Assembly (NCBI RefSeq): GCF_014596445.1
Contig: NZ_MECL01000252.1
Location: 1-64,000, forward strand
Reading direction: 5' to 3'
DNA length: 64,000 bases
DNA from: Streptomyces sp. CBMA29
Lineage (GTDB): Bacteria > Actinomycetota > Actinomycetes > Streptomycetales > Streptomycetaceae
Under the pieces are notes generated by a model, which searched no databases, was not told the origin of the DNA, and worked only from the letters and a program-made list of their open reading frames with translations. Position 1 is the stretch's first letter. Each line of letters begins with the position of its first letter. The position numbers and the translations under genes are program-made. Shown in pieces: positions 7,543 through 15,665 of the stretch.

Positions 7543-9159
7543 ATGCTCCAGCCAGTGAAGACCGAGGCGGGCCTGGTGGCGGGCATATCCGGGCGGGACC
7601 CGGCGGTGACCGTCTTCCGGGGCATCCCCTACGCGGCCCCGCCGGTCGGCGAGCTGCGCTGGCGGCCACCGCGGCCACCGGAGCCCTGGTCAGGGGTGCG
7701 CAGGGCGGACCGCTTCGGCCCGGTCGGCCCGCAGGCGCCGGGACCCGAACTGGACGGGCTCGACCTGCCGATGAGCGAGGACTGCCTGTACCTCAACGTG
7801 TGGACGGCAGCGCGTGCGGACGCCGTGTCCGGGCCCGCCGCCCCCGAAGCGCCCCGCCCCGTACTGGTGTGGATCCACGGCGGCGGCTTCCGGGTCGGCA
7901 CGGGCGCGCACCCGCGCTACGACGGTGAGGCGCTGGCACGTAAAGGCGTCGTGGTGGTCACCTTGAACTACCGGCTGGGCGCGCTCGGTTTCCTCGCCAC
8001 ACCGGAGCTGAGCGCCGAGTCCGAGCACCGGGCCTCGGGCAACTACGGGCTGCTCGACCAGGTCGCCGCGCTCACCTGGGTACGGCGCAACATCGCCGAC
8101 TTCGGCGGCGACCCCGGCCGGATCACGATCGCCGGGCAGTCCGCCGGTGCCGGTTCCGCCAACTTCCTGGCCATGTCGCCGCTGGCCGAGGGCCTCTTCC
8201 ACCGCGCGGTCGCGCAGAGCCACGCCCGTCACTTCCGCGACCCGGAGCTGCTGTATCTGGCGTCCTCCTACCGCACGCTGTCCGACGCCGAGTCCGCCGG
8301 CATCCGATACGCGGCCGAGCGCGGCGCGCGCACCCTGCGGCGGCTGCGGTCACTGCCGTGGCCCAAGCTCGTCGAGGGCAACGCCTCCGCCGTCGACAGC
8401 GCCGCCGACACCGGCGGCCCCGCCAAACCGCCGCTGTTCCGGCCGGTCGTGGACGGCTGGGTGATCCCGCACGGCTACGCGGAGACGTACGCCCGGGGCC
8501 TCCAGAACGACGTCTGGTACCTCGCGGGCAACAACCTCGACGAGAGCGGCGCGGTGCCCGAGAGCACCTTCGCCGCGTACCGTACGGCGGGCCGCAGATT
8601 CTGGCGGCCCGGCGCCCCGCCGGTCCATGTCACCCGGGACGCCTTCGTCACCGCCTCCCGCGAGAAGTTCGGCGCGATGGCCGAGGAATTCCTGCGGCTC
8701 TACCCGGCCGGCACCGACGACGAGGCCGGTCGCGCACACTGCGCCGCCGTACGCGACAACGCCCGGATCTCCACCTGGCTGTGGGCCGAGGACTGGACCG
8801 CGCACGGCCGACGTCCGGTCTACACGTATTTCTGGACCCACGCCTCCCCGGTCATGGGCCAGAACCCCCGCCGCGCCTCGCACGGCTCCGAGATCGACTT
8901 CGTCTTCGGCAATCTCCACCCCGAGCGCGGCGACTGGACCGACGAGGACCGCGCCGTCGCCGGGACGATGAGTTCTTACTGGGCCAACTTCATCGCCACC
9001 GGCGACCCCAACGGCCGCGGTCTGCCGCCCTGGCCGGCCTGGTCGCCCGGCACCCCCGCCGTCATGGACCTGGGCACCGCCTTCGCCCCCGTCCCCCTCG
9101 CCGACGCGCCCCGCCTGGACTTCTGGACCCGCTTCTTCCGTACCCAGCAGGCTTGGTAG
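7543..9159 (+). CDS. Type-B carboxylesterase/lipase
   Basis: This 538-residue alpha/beta hydrolase starts with VKTEAGLVAGISGRDPAVT and FRGIPYAAPPVGELRW, the hallmark N-terminus of type-B carboxylesterases. It has the oxyanion-hole HGGGF, the nucleophile elbow GQSAGAG (Ser about residue 200) and a catalytic-His segment SHGSEIDFVFGN. No signal peptide is visible, so it is probably cytoplasmic. It is preceded by ggaaagaga and ATG 7543, 47 bp after the GntR gene. At the end of an aromatic-acid cluster it may release the acid from an ester such as a phthalate- or benzoate-type ester; that substrate is inference. Confidence 0.88.
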   Translation: MLQPVKTEAGLVAGISGRDPAVTVFRGIPYAAPPVGELRWRPPRPPEPWSGVRRADRFGPVGPQAPGPELDGLDLPMSEDCLYLNVWTAARADAVSGPAAPEAPRPVLVWIHGGGFRVGTGAHPRYDGEALARKGVVVVTLNYRLGALGFLATPELSAESEHRASGNYGLLDQVAALTWVRRNIADFGGDPGRITIAGQSAGAGSANFLAMSPLAEGLFHRAVAQSHARHFRDPELLYLASSYRTLSDAESAGIRYAAERGARTLRRLRSLPWPKLVEGNASAVDSAADTGGPAKPPLFRPVVDGWVIPHGYAETYARGLQNDVWYLAGNNLDESGAVPESTFAAYRTAGRRFWRPGAPPVHVTRDAFVTASREKFGAMAEEFLRLYPAGTDDEAGRAHCAAVRDNARISTWLWAEDWTAHGRRPVYTYFWTHASPVMGQNPRRASHGSEIDFVFGNLHPERGDWTDEDRAVAGTMSSYWANFIATGDPNGRGLPPWPAWSPGTPAVMDLGTAFAPVPLADAPRLDFWTRFFRTQQAW

Positions 9160-9168
9160 CGGTGGCGG

Positions 9169-9336
9169 CTACCGCCGGGTGACGGAGCGGATCCGGGCGA
9201 GCCGTCGTGGCTACCGCCGGGTGACGGAGCGGATCCAGGCGAGCCGTCGTGGCTACCGCCGGGTGACCGAGCGGATCCGGGCGAGCCGTCGTGGCTACCG
9301 CCGGGTGACGGAGCGGATCCAGGCGAGTTGCTGGCA
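9169..9336. repeat. 42-bp tandem repeat derived from the 3' end of the protease gene
   Basis: Three full units (9169-9210, 9211-9252, 9253-9294) plus a partial fourth (from 9295) begin ctaccgccgggtgac. The fourth copy is the true 3' end of the minus-strand protease gene, encoding LAWIRSVTRR and its TAG. The three other copies lie downstream in the convergent spacer and each repeats the same codons and an in-frame TAG. One position alternates G/A between copies (Arg/Trp codon), hinting at an 84-bp higher-order unit. Confidence 0.92.
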
Positions 9337-10029
9337 GACGTCCCCGGCCTCGGCGACCTTCTCCCGGTCGGAGCCGTCGAAGACGCCGAGGAGCGTCTCC
9401 GCGCCGTGCGGCGCGACGCTCATCACCGGTCCGCCGGAGTCCCCGCCCGCGGGGATTCCGGACACCTTCACCATGCAGAAGTCCGTGCCGCCCGGCACGG
9501 TGGCACCGGCGCACCGCGGGTCGTCCGGCCGGACGACCCGCAGCCGCGCCTGCTTGAGCACCGGCGACTGGCAGGAGTTCTCGTCCCCGGCGCACGTCGC
9601 GCCCCACCCGTACACCCGCACGGTCCGGCCGGGGCGGACGGGCGCGGTGGAAAGGCGCGCCGTGCGGACGTTCATGGCCGGCACCTTGACCAGCATCATG
9701 TCGGCGACCGCGCTTCCCACGCGCCCGCCGGGCACCGGCCGGACCGTCGTGCCCTTGCGGACGTCGAGACTGCCCACCCGGAACGTGATCCGCTTGTCCG
9801 CGACCGGCCGCGCCTGCTCGAAGAAGCAGTGTGACGCGGTCAGAATCCACCGGCGCGTCACGGCCGTTCCCGTGCACACCGGTTTCCCGTCGACGAACAT
9901 CCGCACCGCCCACGGCGCGTACGTGCTCTTCGACCCGCCGATCACCGCGGAGGCCGGTGCCGACGCCGTCACGATCCCCGTCACGGCCACCAGTACGGCC
10001 GTCAGCAGCACCCGAACCCGACCTGCCAT
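9295..10029 (-). CDS. Secreted trypsin-like serine protease (S1A)
   Basis: This 244-residue precursor has a Sec-type signal (MAGRVRVLLTAVLVAVTGIV, then Ala-rich to about ASA), followed by VIGGS, the usual activation-type N-terminus. The triad is visible: His in LTASHCF, Asp in VADMMLVK, and Ser in GIPAGGDSGGPV. Several cysteines could form the standard disulfides. ATG 10029 is preferred over an upstream in-frame ATG because it starts the signal peptide and follows a gagggg-type ribosome site. The short chain with VIGGS directly after the signal suggests little or no propeptide. The last ten codons and stop are tandemly copied downstream. Confidence 0.88.
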   Translation of the reverse strand: MAGRVRVLLTAVLVAVTGIVTASAPASAVIGGSKSTYAPWAVRMFVDGKPVCTGTAVTRRWILTASHCFFEQARPVADKRITFRVGSLDVRKGTTVRPVPGGRVGSAVADMMLVKVPAMNVRTARLSTAPVRPGRTVRVYGWGATCAGDENSCQSPVLKQARLRVVRPDDPRCAGATVPGGTDFCMVKVSGIPAGGDSGGPVMSVAPHGAETLLGVFDGSDREKVAEAGDVCQQLAWIRSVTRR

Positions 10030-10119
10030 CCGTGACAACCCCTCACGTTCACCCGGTATTGCGCCCACTTCCACCGTTTGCGCTCCTGAGCGTACGCGCC
10101 GGTCCCCGGCTTTCCGGGC

Positions 10120-10243
10120 TCACCGCGTGGCGTCGGCGCGGTGCAGCGTGAACCAGAACGTCGGGACCGGATTCGTACCGGGCGTCACGTCGGTCAGCCG
10201 CCACCCGGCGAACCTGGCGCGGAGTTCGTCGGCGGTGACACCG
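10120..10243 (-). pseudogene. C-terminal remnant of a methyltransferase-like gene
   Basis: Reading the minus strand, about 40 codons end at TGA 10122-10120 with WRLTDVTPGTNPVPTFWF, then TLHRADATR. This resembles the C-terminal strand of small class I SAM-dependent methyltransferases. No start or SAM-binding motif exists upstream, because the frame runs straight into an unrelated TetR-type tail on the other strand. It is therefore a truncated stump. Assignment rests on a short stretch and is tentative. Confidence 0.4.
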
Positions 10244-10386
10244 CGTGCGCCGCCGACCTGCTGTACGGGCTGCTCGGCCCGGAGCTGTACCTGGTCTTCG
10301 TCCGCGACCGGGGCTGGTCCCCCGACGACTGGGAGCGGTGGGCGCGCACCGCCCTGACGGCGGCTCTCCGCGCCGACCAGGTGTGA
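10244..10386 (+). pseudogene. C-terminal remnant of a TetR-family regulator
   Basis: About 47 codons encode AADLLYGLLGPELYLVFVRD, then RGWSPDDWERWARTALTAAL, before TGA at 10384-10386. This closely resembles the last helices of TetR/AcrR C-terminal domains. The helix-turn-helix and most of the ligand domain are absent. It abuts the oppositely oriented methyltransferase-like stump with no spacer, so two decayed genes have been joined by a deletion or rearrangement near 10240. Confidence 0.5.
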
Positions 10387-10456
10387 CGCCCGCCGGGCCG
10401 GGGTGTCCGGGGGTGTCTGGTGGCGTCCAGGAGTGTCCGGTGGTGCCCGGGGGTGT

Positions 10457-11392
10457 TCAGCGCGGGATCACCCAGTCGGGGCGCCAGGTCCCGGCGGCGT
10501 CGTGGGCGGTCGCCGCGGCGGCGAGGTGGGCGCGCAGACCGGCCAGCGCCGGGTGGGGGTTGTCGCGGTGCCACAGGAGCGCGTGCGGGTAGACCGGGGT
10601 GGGGTCGGTCACCGGGATACGGCGCAGGCCGTGGCCCGCGGGCCAGATGAGACGGGTGTGCTCGCCCATGAAGGTGGCCAGCGCCGGGGTGTCGGCGATG
10701 GTGTCGAGGAGCGCGTCGGAGCCGAAGTTGGGGCCGGTCGCCTCGATGGTGAGGCCGAACTCGTCGACGAGGTCGTCGTAGTAGGCGCCCCACTCGGTGC
10801 CGGGGACGATTCCGGGCATCCAGATCCGGTGCCCCGCGAGCTGCGCGACGGTCACCGACCGGGCGCCCGCCAGCGCGTGGGCCGGGCCGGTGAGGAGCTG
10901 GAGCGGCTCGTCGAGCACCCGTACGGACTCGACGTCCTCGGGGAGCGGCAGGCCGGGCGCGGCGACGGCGCGGAAGGTGGCGTCGATCGCACCGGACCGG
11001 ACGGCGCCGACGGCCGTGCCGAATTCCAGCAGCATCACCACGTCGAGGTCGATCTCGGGGTGCGCGCGGTGGAAGCCGCGCATCAGGCCCGCCTGGGCGC
11101 TGCGCGAAGCCATCACGTCGATCCGCAGCGGACGGCGGCCGGGGCGTACGGACGCGACCGCGCGCTCGGCGACGCGCAGCAGCTCGCGCGCGTGGGGCAG
11201 GAACGCCTGGCCGTCGATGGTGAGTTCGGCGCCGCGCGGGGCGCGGGTGAACAGCCGCATGCCCAGGGCGCGTTCCAGCGCGGCGACCCGCTTGGAGACC
11301 GCCTGCTGGGTGATCGACAGGTCGGCGGCGGCCTTCTGGAACTGGCCCGCGTCCGCGACGGCGACGAAGGTGCGTACGGCTTCGAGGTCCAC
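10457..11392 (-). CDS. LysR-family transcriptional regulator
   Basis: This 311-residue protein has the N-terminal LysR winged helix (MDLEAVRTFVAVADAGQFQK, then ITQQAVSKRVAALERALG) and a periplasmic-binding-like effector domain with little end decoration. It lies divergently from an MFS transporter with a 127-bp spacer containing an ACAAC-N5-GTTGT inverted repeat, so the transporter gene is its likely target. The ligand is unknown. Start and length are those expected for LysR proteins. Confidence 0.9.
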   Translation of the reverse strand: MDLEAVRTFVAVADAGQFQKAAADLSITQQAVSKRVAALERALGMRLFTRAPRGAELTIDGQAFLPHARELLRVAERAVASVRPGRRPLRIDVMASRSAQAGLMRGFHRAHPEIDLDVVMLLEFGTAVGAVRSGAIDATFRAVAAPGLPLPEDVESVRVLDEPLQLLTGPAHALAGARSVTVAQLAGHRIWMPGIVPGTEWGAYYDDLVDEFGLTIEATGPNFGSDALLDTIADTPALATFMGEHTRLIWPAGHGLRRIPVTDPTPVYPHALLWHRDNPHPALAGLRAHLAAAATAHDAAGTWRPDWVIPR

Positions 11393-11410
11393 GTCGACTC
11401 ACCTTAGTGA

Positions 11411-11425
11411 ACAACGAACGGTTGT
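11411..11425. promoter_or_regulatory. Candidate LysR operator in the divergent LysR/MFS spacer
   Basis: The sequence acaacgaacggttgt is a perfect 5-bp inverted repeat with a 5-bp spacer. It lies 19-33 bp upstream of the LysR start and about 95 bp upstream of the MFS start. Position and symmetry suit a LysR autoregulatory site. No binding evidence exists and short palindromes occur by chance. Confidence 0.35.
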
Positions 11426-11519
11426 GGCTCGCGGGCGGTGCGGTTGTTTGACCTGCGGTTGCGCCGCCCGCTTGGCTCTCACCGGTCAACGTCGGCTTGT
11501 CGAAGGGGAAGCGCCGCGC

Positions 11520-12764
11520 ATGAGGGGCAGGAGAGCGCTGGGCCGGCCGTTCGGCTGGCTGTGGACGGCGTACGCGGTGAGCGCCTACGGGTCGGGCCTC
11601 GGCTTCGGCGCGCTGCCGCTGATCGCGGTGCTGGCCTTGCACGCCGGCCCCGCCGAGGTGTCCGCGCTGTCCGCGGTGGGGCCCGCGGTGGGTGCGCTGA
11701 TCGCGCTGCCGCTCGCGCCGTGGGTGGAGTTCCGGCGCAAGCGCCCGGTCATGGTCGCGATGGACCTGACCCGGTTCGCGGTCATGGCGACGGTCCCGGC
11801 CGCCTACGCCCTCGGGTGGCTCAGCTTCGTCCACCTGCTCGTGGTCTCCGCCGTGTCCGCGGCGGCCAAGATCGCCTTCAACGCCTCCAGCGGCGCCTAC
11901 CTCAAGGCGCTCGTCCGGCCGGACGACCTGCTCGTGGCCAACGCCCGCTTCGAGTCCACGAACTGGAGCTCCATCGCGGTCGGGCCACCGCTGGGCGGAG
12001 CGGCGATCGGCCTGTTCGGTCCGGTCGTCACCGTCGTGGCCGACGCGCTCAGCTACCTGTGCTCCGCGCTGTGCATCACCGCGATCCGCAGGCAAGAGGA
12101 CGCGCCGCGACCCGCCGGCACACCGACGACCCGGGCGGGCGCGCTGCTCGACGGCTGGCGGCACCTCCTGGGCCATCCGGGACTGCGGGCGCTCTACCTC
12201 AACCAGCTGCTCGTCGGCGGTCTGATCATGGCCACCGAACCGCTGCTCGCCGTGCTCCTGCTGCGCCAACTCGGCTTCCCGCCCTGGCAGTACGGCCTCG
12301 CCTTCGCCGCGCCCTGCGTCGGCGGGCTCATCGGCTCGCGGCTGGCCCGCCGGGTGGTGGCCCGCCACGGGCAGCAGTGGGTCTTCCGGACCGTCGGCAC
12401 CCTGCGCGCGGTCTGGCTGATCGGACTGGCCTTCGTCCGGCCCGGCGTCGTCGGCCTGCTCACCGTGATCGCCGTCGAGCTGGCGATCATCGTCAACATG
12501 AGCCTGTACACGCCGGTGCTCGCCACCTACCGGCTCGAACACACCCCCCGGCACCTCGTCGCCCGGACCCTGTCGGCCTGGTCGATCGGCCAGCAGACGG
12601 CGATCGCCGTCCTCACCGCGCTCGCCGGGCTGCTCGCCGACGTCACCAGCGCGCGTACCGCCCTCACGGTCGCGGGCCTGCTCATCCTGACCACCCCGCT
12701 CCTGCTGCCCCGCCGCGACCTCCCCCCGACCCCGAAGCCAACCCTGGCCCCCGACCGCCCCTGA
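11520..12764 (+). CDS. MFS transporter (putative drug/metabolite exporter)
   Basis: This 414-residue integral membrane protein has about 12 hydrophobic segments and the MFS loop pattern after TM2 (LPLAPWVEFRRKRPVMVAMD). An N-terminal RRALGRPFGWLWTAYAVS run opens TM1. ATG 11520 was chosen because gaaggggaa lies 9-10 bp upstream; the frame stays open much further upstream, antisense to the LysR gene, which is not coding. It resembles the MFS_3/DHA3 type exporters of actinomycetes. The substrate is unknown and control by the divergent LysR protein is likely. Confidence 0.85.
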   Translation: MRGRRALGRPFGWLWTAYAVSAYGSGLGFGALPLIAVLALHAGPAEVSALSAVGPAVGALIALPLAPWVEFRRKRPVMVAMDLTRFAVMATVPAAYALGWLSFVHLLVVSAVSAAAKIAFNASSGAYLKALVRPDDLLVANARFESTNWSSIAVGPPLGGAAIGLFGPVVTVVADALSYLCSALCITAIRRQEDAPRPAGTPTTRAGALLDGWRHLLGHPGLRALYLNQLLVGGLIMATEPLLAVLLLRQLGFPPWQYGLAFAAPCVGGLIGSRLARRVVARHGQQWVFRTVGTLRAVWLIGLAFVRPGVVGLLTVIAVELAIIVNMSLYTPVLATYRLEHTPRHLVARTLSAWSIGQQTAIAVLTALAGLLADVTSARTALTVAGLLILTTPLLLPRRDLPPTPKPTLAPDRP

Positions 12765-12835
12765 CCGACCGCCCCCGGGCCGACCGACCCTGACCGACCG
12801 CCGCGGCGAAGCGTTCCGCGGCCGGAAGGCGGCGC

Positions 12836-13351
12836 TCAGAGGCGGCTGAACGGCTCGGCGTAGGCGAACGGTCCGCGCAGGGACGGCTGGTACGCGGTCA
12901 GGGCGCGGATCTGGAAATACGGGGACCAGCCGGGGTCCGGCGGGGTGATGCCGAGGTCCGTGCCGGCACGGAACCCGAACCGGCCGTAGTAGGCGGGGTC
13001 GCCGAGGAGCGCGACGAGTGGTTCGTCGAGCGCGTCGGCCGCGCCCAGGACGGAGTGGACGAGCGCCATGCCGACGCCGCGCCGCTGGTACCGGGGGTCC
13101 ACGCTGAGCGGGCCGAGCCCGAGCGCCGGTGCGCCGTCCACCCGCCCGCGCGTGCAGACCACGTGTCCGACGATCTCCTCCTGGTCACCGATCGCCACGA
13201 GCGACAGCGCGGGGAGCCAGGCCCCGCAGGTCCGCAGCGCGTCCACGAGGGTGGCCTCCGCGACAACCGGCACCTGCGGCTTGGCGAAGGCGGCGGTGAC
13301 CACCGCGCGTACCGCTACCACGTCGGTGGGTTCTTCACGTCGGATCAGCAT
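12836..13351 (-). CDS. GNAT-family N-acetyltransferase (YhbS-like)
   Basis: This 171-residue protein starts MLIRREEPTDVVAVRAVV and has the acetyl-CoA-binding V/A motif region LGPLSVDPRYQRRGVGMALV, then LLGDPAYYGRFGF, which is characteristic of YhbS-type acetyltransferases. The start at 13351 is preferred over an upstream ATG at 13444 that would lie deep inside acr3. Its first 17 bp overlap the acr3 3' end, so it is probably translationally coupled to the arsenite pump. The substrate is unknown; a link to arsenic resistance is only positional. Confidence 0.82.
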   Translation of the reverse strand: MLIRREEPTDVVAVRAVVTAAFAKPQVPVVAEATLVDALRTCGAWLPALSLVAIGDQEEIVGHVVCTRGRVDGAPALGLGPLSVDPRYQRRGVGMALVHSVLGAADALDEPLVALLGDPAYYGRFGFRAGTDLGITPPDPGWSPYFQIRALTAYQPSLRGPFAYAEPFSRL

Positions 13352-14618
13352 CGGCACAGTCTCGTGGGCCGGCCGTGGACGCCGCAAAGCGATTCGGGGC
13401 GGAGGCCCCGCCGCTCCGCTGTTGCGGACCGGGACTGACCGCACTCGCGCCCGGCGTCGCAGCGACGACCGATGTCAGCGCGTCGGCGGTGAACCTCCGG
13501 CGCCAGGCGAGCGCGACGTGGACGAGGCCGATCAGGACGGGGACCTCGATCAGCGGGCCGACGACCCCGGCCAGCGCCTGGCCGGAGGTGACCCCGAAGG
13601 TGGCGACGGCGACCGCGATGGCCAGCTCGAAGTTGTTGCCCGCCGCGGTGAACGCGAGGGTCGCGGCGCGGTCGTAGGCGAGACCGACACCCTTGCCGAG
13701 GAGGAAGGCGCCGAAGAACACGACCGCGAAGTAGACCAGCAGCGGAGCCGCGATCCGTACGACGTCCAGCGGGCGCGAGGTGATCGTCCCGCCCTGGAGG
13801 GCGAAGAGGACGACGATCGTGAACAGCAGCCCGTACAGCGCCCACGGGCCGATCCTCGGCAAGAACGCGCTCTCGTACCGCTCGCGCCCCACGCGCCGCT
13901 CGCCGACGCGGCGCGTGAGGAACCCCGCGAGCAGGGGCGCGCCGAGGAAGACGACGACGTTCAGCGCGATGTGCCAGGCGGAGACGTCCAGGCCCTGGCC
14001 GTCCCCGAGGCTGAGCAGGCGCGGCAGCAGGTCGAGGTAGAACCAGCCCAGCAGCCCGAACGCGACCACCTGGAACACCGAGTTGAGCGCGACCAGGACG
14101 GCCGCGGCCTCGCGGTCGCCGCACGCGAGGTCGTTCCAGATGATGACCATGGCGATGCAGCGGGCGAGTCCCACGATGATCAGACCGGTGCGGTACTCAG
14201 GCAGGTCCGGCAGGAAGATCCAGGCCAGCGCGAACATGGTCGCGGGGCCGACGACCCAGTTGAGGAACAGGGAGGACGCCATCAGCTTCCGGTCGCCGGT
14301 GACGCGGTCGAGCCGGTCGTAGCGGACCTTGGCCAGCACCGGATACATCATCACGAGCAGGCCGAGCGCGATCGGCAGCGAGATCCCGCCGACCTCGGTT
14401 TTCGCGAGCGCGTCGTCCAGCCCCGGGACGGCGCGGCCCAGGCCCAGACCGGCCCCCATCGCGGCCAGAATCCAGACCGCGAGGTAGCGGTCCAGGGCGG
14501 AGAGCTTCCCGACGACCGGGTCGCGCGGGACCGGATCGCGCGGCACCGGATCGCCGCCCGGTGGGCGGGCGGCGGCGGGCTCCGCCGAGGTCACTGATCC
14601 GGGCTCCGCCGAGGTCAC
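13335..14618 (-). CDS. acr3: ACR3-family arsenite efflux transporter
   Basis: This 427-residue membrane protein has about ten transmembrane segments. Diagnostic ACR3 motifs are visible: the conserved Cys in GLARCIAMVIIWNDLACGD, the FLNWVVGPATMFALAW segment, and FTAAGNNFELAIAVAVATFG. The family exports As(III) with a proton. GTG 14618 overlaps the arsR stop (GTGA) and is the likely start. The first 35 residues are low complexity, with repeated TSAEP and PVPRDP encoded by short direct repeats. The C-terminal 50 residues are also poorly conserved-looking. It forms an operon with arsR upstream and GNAT downstream. Confidence 0.93.
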   Translation of the reverse strand: MTSAEPGSVTSAEPAAARPPGGDPVPRDPVPRDPVVGKLSALDRYLAVWILAAMGAGLGLGRAVPGLDDALAKTEVGGISLPIALGLLVMMYPVLAKVRYDRLDRVTGDRKLMASSLFLNWVVGPATMFALAWIFLPDLPEYRTGLIIVGLARCIAMVIIWNDLACGDREAAAVLVALNSVFQVVAFGLLGWFYLDLLPRLLSLGDGQGLDVSAWHIALNVVVFLGAPLLAGFLTRRVGERRVGRERYESAFLPRIGPWALYGLLFTIVVLFALQGGTITSRPLDVVRIAAPLLVYFAVVFFGAFLLGKGVGLAYDRAATLAFTAAGNNFELAIAVAVATFGVTSGQALAGVVGPLIEVPVLIGLVHVALAWRRRFTADALTSVVAATPGASAVSPGPQQRSGGASAPNRFAASTAGPRDCADADPT

Positions 14619-14923
14619 GGGCACGCCCGCTTGTTCTCGGCGGCGGTACGCGCGGACTCCGCGAGCGCGGCGAACCGCTCGGACAGTCCGGCCAGCACCT
14701 CGGGGCGCAGCTTGTAGTAGACGAACCGGCCGCAGGGCTCGGTGTCCACCACGCCCGCCTCGCGCAGGACCTTCATGTGGTTGGAGAGATTGGTCTGCCT
14801 GGCTCCGGTCTCCTCGACCAGGTGCGTGGTGCACAGGGTCTCGCGGGCGAGCAGGGTCACGATCCGCAGCCTGAGCGGGTCGGCCAGCACCCGCATCAGA
14901 TCAGTCTCGACTGATGTCAGCAT
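14615..14923 (-). CDS. arsR: ArsR-family metalloregulator
   Basis: This 102-residue winged-helix repressor has LADPLRLRIVTLLARETLCT, then ARQTNLSNHMKVLREAGVV (recognition helix) and CGRFVYYKL (wing). Candidate As(III) thiolate ligands are Cys31 and the Cys of EPCGRF, with another Cys in the C-terminal KRACP. The spacing differs from the E. coli-type CxC motif, resembling actinobacterial ArsR/CmtR variants. Its promoter region, shared with arsC, contains ATCAGT/ACTGAT inverted motifs suitable as operators. It is the first gene of the minus-strand operon. Confidence 0.92.
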   Translation of the reverse strand: MLTSVETDLMRVLADPLRLRIVTLLARETLCTTHLVEETGARQTNLSNHMKVLREAGVVDTEPCGRFVYYKLRPEVLAGLSERFAALAESARTAAENKRACP

Positions 14924-14957
14924 GGACTGATACTTTCATGCGTCAGTCGCTGCTGAC
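14898..14957. promoter_or_regulatory. Candidate ArsR operator/promoter region between arsR and arsC
   Basis: Repeated ATCAGT/ACTGAT half-sites occur here. They include a perfect inverted repeat atcagtctcgactgat (about 14900-14915, inside the first codons of arsR), ACTGATA at 14926-14932, and GTCAG (14942-14946) paired with CTGAC (14953-14957). Such symmetric sites at the divergent promoters are what an ArsR repressor would bind. The exact footprint is inferred. Confidence 0.5.
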
Positions 14958-15053
14958 ACCAGCACGGGCCGAAACGGCCGGTCGCCTCACCAAGCCGCCT
15001 CGTTTAGCCGTCCCGCCAAGCCCGTCCCGTCAAGGAAGGAACAGGGAAGTCCC

Positions 15054-15665
15054 ATGTCCGACAAGCCTTCCGTCCTGTTCGTCTGCGTCCACAACGCCGG
15101 CCGGTCGCAGATGGCCGCCGCGTGGCTCACCCACCTGGCGGGGGACCGCGTCGAGGTCCGCTCCGCCGGGTCCGACCCGGGCGCCGCCGTGAACCCGGCC
15201 GCCGTCCAGGCCATGGCCGAGGTCGGCATCGACATCTCCGCCGAGACCCCGAAGGTCCTCACCGCGAACGCGGTACGCGAGGCCGACGTGTGCGTCACGA
15301 TGGGCTGCGGCGACACCTGCCCGGTCTTCCCGGGCAAGCGCTACCTCGACTGGAAGCTCGCCGACCCGGCCGGCCAGGACGTCGAAGCCGTGCGCCCGAT
15401 CCGCGACGAGATCAAGTCCCTGGTCGAGACCCTGCTCCACGCCATCGCGCCGCCCCCCCGCGCCCTGACCGCGCCGCCGTCACGCTCGCTTCCGTCCCCT
15501 GCCCGCCCCGGTGCGCGGCTGAGCCCGAACGGCGTCCCGCCGCCCCGCGCGACCGTCTCGCGGGCCTTCCTTCGCGACAGGCCAGGCCCCGTGAATCACC
15601 TGGCTGACGCGACCTCGCCCCATCTTCTCCAGCACGCTACGAATCCCGCGGTCTGCTGGCCGTAG
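15054..15665 (+). CDS. arsC: Arsenate reductase, low-MW phosphatase type, with fused C-terminal extension
   Basis: The first 135 or so residues form a low-molecular-weight phosphatase-fold arsenate reductase. The CX5R loop is in FVCVHNAGRSQMA, the resolving-cysteine segment is VCVTMGCGDTCP, and DWKLADPAGQ supplies the general acid. It reduces As(V) to As(III) for export by the divergent Acr3. Normal family length is about 130-140 residues, but this frame continues to 203 because the usual stop is missing. The last 25 codons read into a decayed DUF255 gene fragment. The 60-70 extra residues are probably non-functional junk from a rearrangement. Confidence 0.88.
   Translation: MSDKPSVLFVCVHNAGRSQMAAAWLTHLAGDRVEVRSAGSDPGAAVNPAAVQAMAEVGIDISAETPKVLTANAVREADVCVTMGCGDTCPVFPGKRYLDWKLADPAGQDVEAVRPIRDEIKSLVETLLHAIAPPPRALTAPPSRSLPSPARPGARLSPNGVPPPRATVSRAFLRDRPGPVNHLADATSPHLLQHATNPAVCWP

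Noticed and set aside
9169..9336. Possible CRISPR-like array
   Set aside because: The 42-bp units are directly adjacent with no unique spacers, and they derive from the protease gene end. No cas genes are present.
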